Shown here one piece after another: positions 61,381 through 64,000 of a stretch of DNA of 64,000 nucleotides (position 1 is the first letter of the stretch; each line of letters begins with the position of its first letter). The notes beneath the pieces were generated by a model. It was not told the origin of the DNA and ran no database searches. It saw only the letters and a list, made by a program, of their open reading frames with translations. The position numbers and the translations under genes were made by a program. This DNA is from Hippophae tibetana (lineage: Eukaryota > Streptophyta > Magnoliopsida > Rosales > Elaeagnaceae): the NCBI GenBank assembly GCA_037013495.1, contig CM072808.1, positions 4,999,319 to 5,063,318 on the forward strand, written 5' to 3'.

Positions 61381-63904
61381 TTTTCATTTTACTTACTTCC
61401 AGTTTAATTCAATATAGCTATAAAGGAGATATTGGTCAGACATAGGGTTGTTTATTTATATTTTCAATCAATCTCTATTATTAAAAAAAAATAGAGAAGA
61501 GAAAAAGAAAGGGAATGTTGTTCAAATTTTCATTAACAAAAAGACATTTTATAAATATGAGTTACAACTTTCAACGGAGATAACTTTGGACCCGGGTATC
61601 GAAACGACTATTATAATATATCAAATATAAGATCATATCAAATTACACAATATGCATTGGGCTCATAAGGAAAATCGTTTTTGTACCCAAATAACATCGT
61701 TTACATCACTTATATAGTGTTTAAAGTTTTTGACGCACCATTTTCATTTTACTTACTTCCGATTTAATTCAATAGAGCTATAAAGGAGATATTGGTTCCA
61801 ACCTAGGGTTGTTTATTTATATTTTCAATCAATCTCTATTATTCAAAAAAAATAGAGAAGAGAAAAAGAAAGGGAATGTCGTTCAAATTTTCAAAAACAA
61901 GAACACATTTGGTAATATTTGAGTTACAAATTTCAACCGAGATAACTTTTGACTCGGGTATCGAAACGACTAATATAATATATCAAATATAAGATCATAT
62001 CAAATTACACAATATGCATTGGGATCATAAGGAAAATCGTTTTTGTACCCAAATAACATCGTTTGCATCACTTATATAGTGTTTAAAGTGTTTGACGCAC
62101 CATTTTACTTAATTCCGGTTTAATTCAATGGAACTATAAAGGAGATATTGGTGCCGACCTAGGGTTGTTTGTTTATATTTTCAATCAATCTCTATTATTC
62201 AAAAAAAATAGAGAAGAGAAAAAGAAAGGGAATGTTGTTCAAATTTTCATTAACAAAAACACATTTTATAAATATGAGTTACAACTTTCAACGGAGATAA
62301 CTTTAGACTCGGGTATTGAAATGACTATTATAATATATCAAATCGAAGCTCGTATCAAATTACACAATATGCCTTGGTCTCACGAGGAAAATCGTTTTGT
62401 ACCCAAATAATATCGTTTACATCACTTATATAGTGTTTAAAGTTTTTGACGCACCATTTTCATTTTACTTACTTCCGGTTTAATTCAATAGAGCTATAAA
62501 GGAGATATTGGTGTCGACCTAGGGTTGTTTATTTATATTTTCAATCAATCTCTATTATTCAAAAAAAAAATAGAGAAGACAAAAAAAAGGGAATGTTGTT
62601 CAAATTTTCAAAAACAAGAACACATTTGGTAATATATGAGTTACAACTTTCAACCGAGATAACTTTTGACTCGGGTATCGAAATTACTATTATAATATAT
62701 CAAATCAAAGCTCGTATCAAATTACACAATATGCCTTGGTCTCACGAGGAAAATCGTTTTGTACCCTAATAATATCGTTTACATCACTTATATAGTGTTT
62801 AAAATTTTTGACGCACCATTTTCATTTTACTTACTTCCGGTTTAATTCAATAGAGCTATAAAGGAGATATGGGTGCTGACCTAGGGTTGTTTATTTATAT
62901 TTTCAATCAATCTCTATTATTCAAAAAAAAAATAGAGAAGAGAAAAAGAAAGGGAATGTTGTTCAAATTTTCAAAAACAAGAACACATTTGGTAATATAT
63001 GAGTTACAACTTTCAACCGAGATAACTTTTGACTCGGGTATCAAAATTACTATTATAATATATCAAATCGAAGCTCGTATCAAATTACACAATATGCCTT
63101 GGTCTAACGAGTAAAATCGTTTTGTACCCAAATAATATCGTTTACATCACTTATATAGTGTTTAAAGTTTTTGACGCACCATTTTCATTTTACTTACTTC
63201 CGATTTAATTCAATAGAGCTATAAAGGAGATATTGGTTCCAACCTAGGGTTGTTTATTTATATTTTCAATCAATCTCTATTATTCAAAAAAAAATAGAGA
63301 AGAGAAAAAGAAAGGGAATGTTGTTCAAATTTTCAAAAACAAGAAAACATTTGGTAATATACGAGTTACAACTTTCAACCGAGATAACTTTTGACTCGGG
63401 TATCGAAATGACTATTATAATATCTCAAATCGAAACTCGTATCAAATTACACAATATGCCTTGGTCTCACGAGGAAAATCGTTTTGTACCCATATAATAT
63501 CGTTTACATCACTTATATAGTGTTTAAAGTTTTTGACGCACCATTTTCATTTTACTTACTTCCGGTTTAATTCAATATAGCTATAAAGGAGATATTGGTG
63601 CAGACATAGGGTTGTTTATTTATATTTTCAATCAATCTCTATTATTAAAAAAAAATAGAGAAGAGAAAAAGAAAGGGAATGTTGTTCAAAGTTTTATTAA
63701 CAAAAACACATTTTATAAATATGAGTTACAACATTCAACGGAGATAACTTTGGACCCGGGTATCGAAACGACTATTATAATATATCAAATATAAGATCAT
63801 ATCAAATTACACAATATGCATTGGGCTCATAAGGAAAATCGTTTTTGTACCCAAATAACATCGTTTACATCACTTATATAGTGTTTAAAGTGTTTGACGC
63901 ACCA
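61381..63904 (+). repeat. mosaic monomers at the right side
   Basis: Units 61381 (class y with ATTGGTCAGAC, two bases lost), 61741 (GAATGTCGTTC, AATATTTGAG, GACTAATATAATATATC), 62103 (family 2/1 chimera), 62457 (GTGTCGACC, GAAGACAAAAAAAAGG), 62819 (GATATGGGTGCTGACC, ATCAAAATTAC), 63182 (ATATCTCAAATCGAAACTC) and 63544 (class y, GTTCAAAGTTTTATTAAC, ACAACATTCAACGG, as at 27472 and 47323). No higher-order period is visible here. Confidence 0.83.
62103..62456 (+). repeat. reverse chimera: family-2 left half, family-1 right half
   Basis: The left part is family 2 (ATTAACAAAAACACATTTTA, CAACGGAGATAAC). From TTTAGACTCGGGTATTG onward it is family 1 (GAAATGAC, AAATCGAAGCTCGTATC, CCTTGGTCTCACGAGG, TTTTGTACCC). 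The switch lies near 62300. This is the opposite polarity to class q, and I noticed only this clear case. It also carries the 6-bp start deletion. Confidence 0.8.
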
Positions 63905-64000
63905 TTTTCATTTTACTTACTTGCGGTTTAATTCAATAGAGCTATAAAGGAGATATTGGTGGCAACCTAGGGTTGTTTATTTATATTTTCAATCAATCTC
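63905..64000 (+). repeat. partial monomer at the window edge
   Basis: The first 96 bp of a TTGCGGTTTAATTC / GGTGGCAACCTAGGG unit, cut by the window end just inside the left hairpin arm (AATCAATCTC). The array therefore continues to the right. Confidence 0.95.

Larger units (their letters stand above)
1..64000 (+). repeat. 361-bp tandem satellite array, whole window
   Basis: Head-to-tail monomers fill the window. I anchored monomers at the T-run after GACGCACCA and read starts at 1, 361, 722, 1082, 1443, 1805, 2166, 2527, 2889 and so on to 63905: 177 full units, mean length 361.0 bp. A typical monomer (31439-31800) has about 110 G+C in 362 bases. All monomers share the same order of blocks: TTAATTCAATAGAGCTATAA, CCTAGGGTTG, an A-run inside a short hairpin, a purine-rich stretch, GAGTTACAACTTTCAAC, a CGGGTATCG block, TATTATAATA, AAATTACACAATATG, GTACCCAAATAA and CACTTATATAGTG. 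Length variation is small indels, mainly in the A-run, plus a recurrent 6-bp deletion. A chromosomal satellite is the only reading I can support. Centromeric or subtelomeric position is inference, and the family name is unknown to me. Confidence 0.98.

Noticed and set aside
429..63794. About 70 plus-strand open frames of 60-90 codons as genes
   Set aside because: They repeat in register with the 361-bp unit, change length with A-run indels, overlap family-specific stops and show no gene-level structure. They are translations of satellite DNA.
1..64000. CRISPR array
   Set aside because: The whole 361-bp unit repeats, with no unique spacers between short repeats, and there are no cas genes.
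1..64000. Transposon, LTR or viral remnant
   Set aside because: I saw no terminal repeats, target-site duplications, polymerase motifs or non-satellite sequence on either strand.

Overview
The whole window is one uninterrupted block of tandem satellite DNA. Counting from the conserved run that follows GACGCACCA, I read 177 complete head-to-tail monomers plus a 96-bp partial one at the right edge (1-63904 and 63905-64000). The mean monomer length is 361 bp, and a monomer I counted by hand is about 70% A+T. I found no protein-coding gene, RNA gene, transposon, CRISPR array or unique sequence on either strand, and no inverted monomer. The many 60-90 codon open frames repeat in register with the monomer and are by-products of it.

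Monomers fall into two main sequence families that differ at many linked sites. Family 1 reads AAAAACAAGAACACATTTGG and then GACTCGGGTATCG. Family 2 reads ATTAACAAAAACACATTTTA and then GGACCCGGGTATCG. Further classes have their own markers: class C (AGGCTTG plus AATAAATCTC), class y (GCAGACATAG), class q (GGTGGCAAC, family-1 left half joined to a family-2 right half), and a 6-bp-deleted class.

From left to right the higher-order period changes. 1-5414 is an 8-mer repeat (2888 bp, two copies) with a nested dimer. 5415-9392 recurs at 11202-14820 (offset about 5787 bp, 16 monomers), with a hybrid bridge between. 14458-21334 is a 5-mer repeat (about 1811 bp, nearly four copies). 22059-23500 is a duplicated dimer. 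23501-31438 is a mosaic. 31439-40827 is a 13-mer duplication (about 4694 bp) with a nested trimer. 42272-46597 is a 6-mer repeat (2163 bp, two copies). 46960-48764 largely repeats 27110-28911 from 19.85 kb away. 48765-53087 is an older, diverged 6-mer duplication. 53088-58487 is mosaic. 58488-61380 is a 4-mer repeat (about 1446 bp). 61381-64000 is mosaic.

The likely source is a centromeric, pericentromeric or subtelomeric array of a eukaryote. The monomer is about twice a usual nucleosome repeat (2 x 180 bp), is AT-rich and keeps about 11 CpG sites. Plants have many satellites of this size class, so a plant is my first guess, but nothing in the window proves the kingdom and I do not recognise the family by name. 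The main biological content is the record of array evolution: unequal exchange, conversion tracts, hybrid monomers and stacked expansions of different period, plus a conserved internal hairpin.
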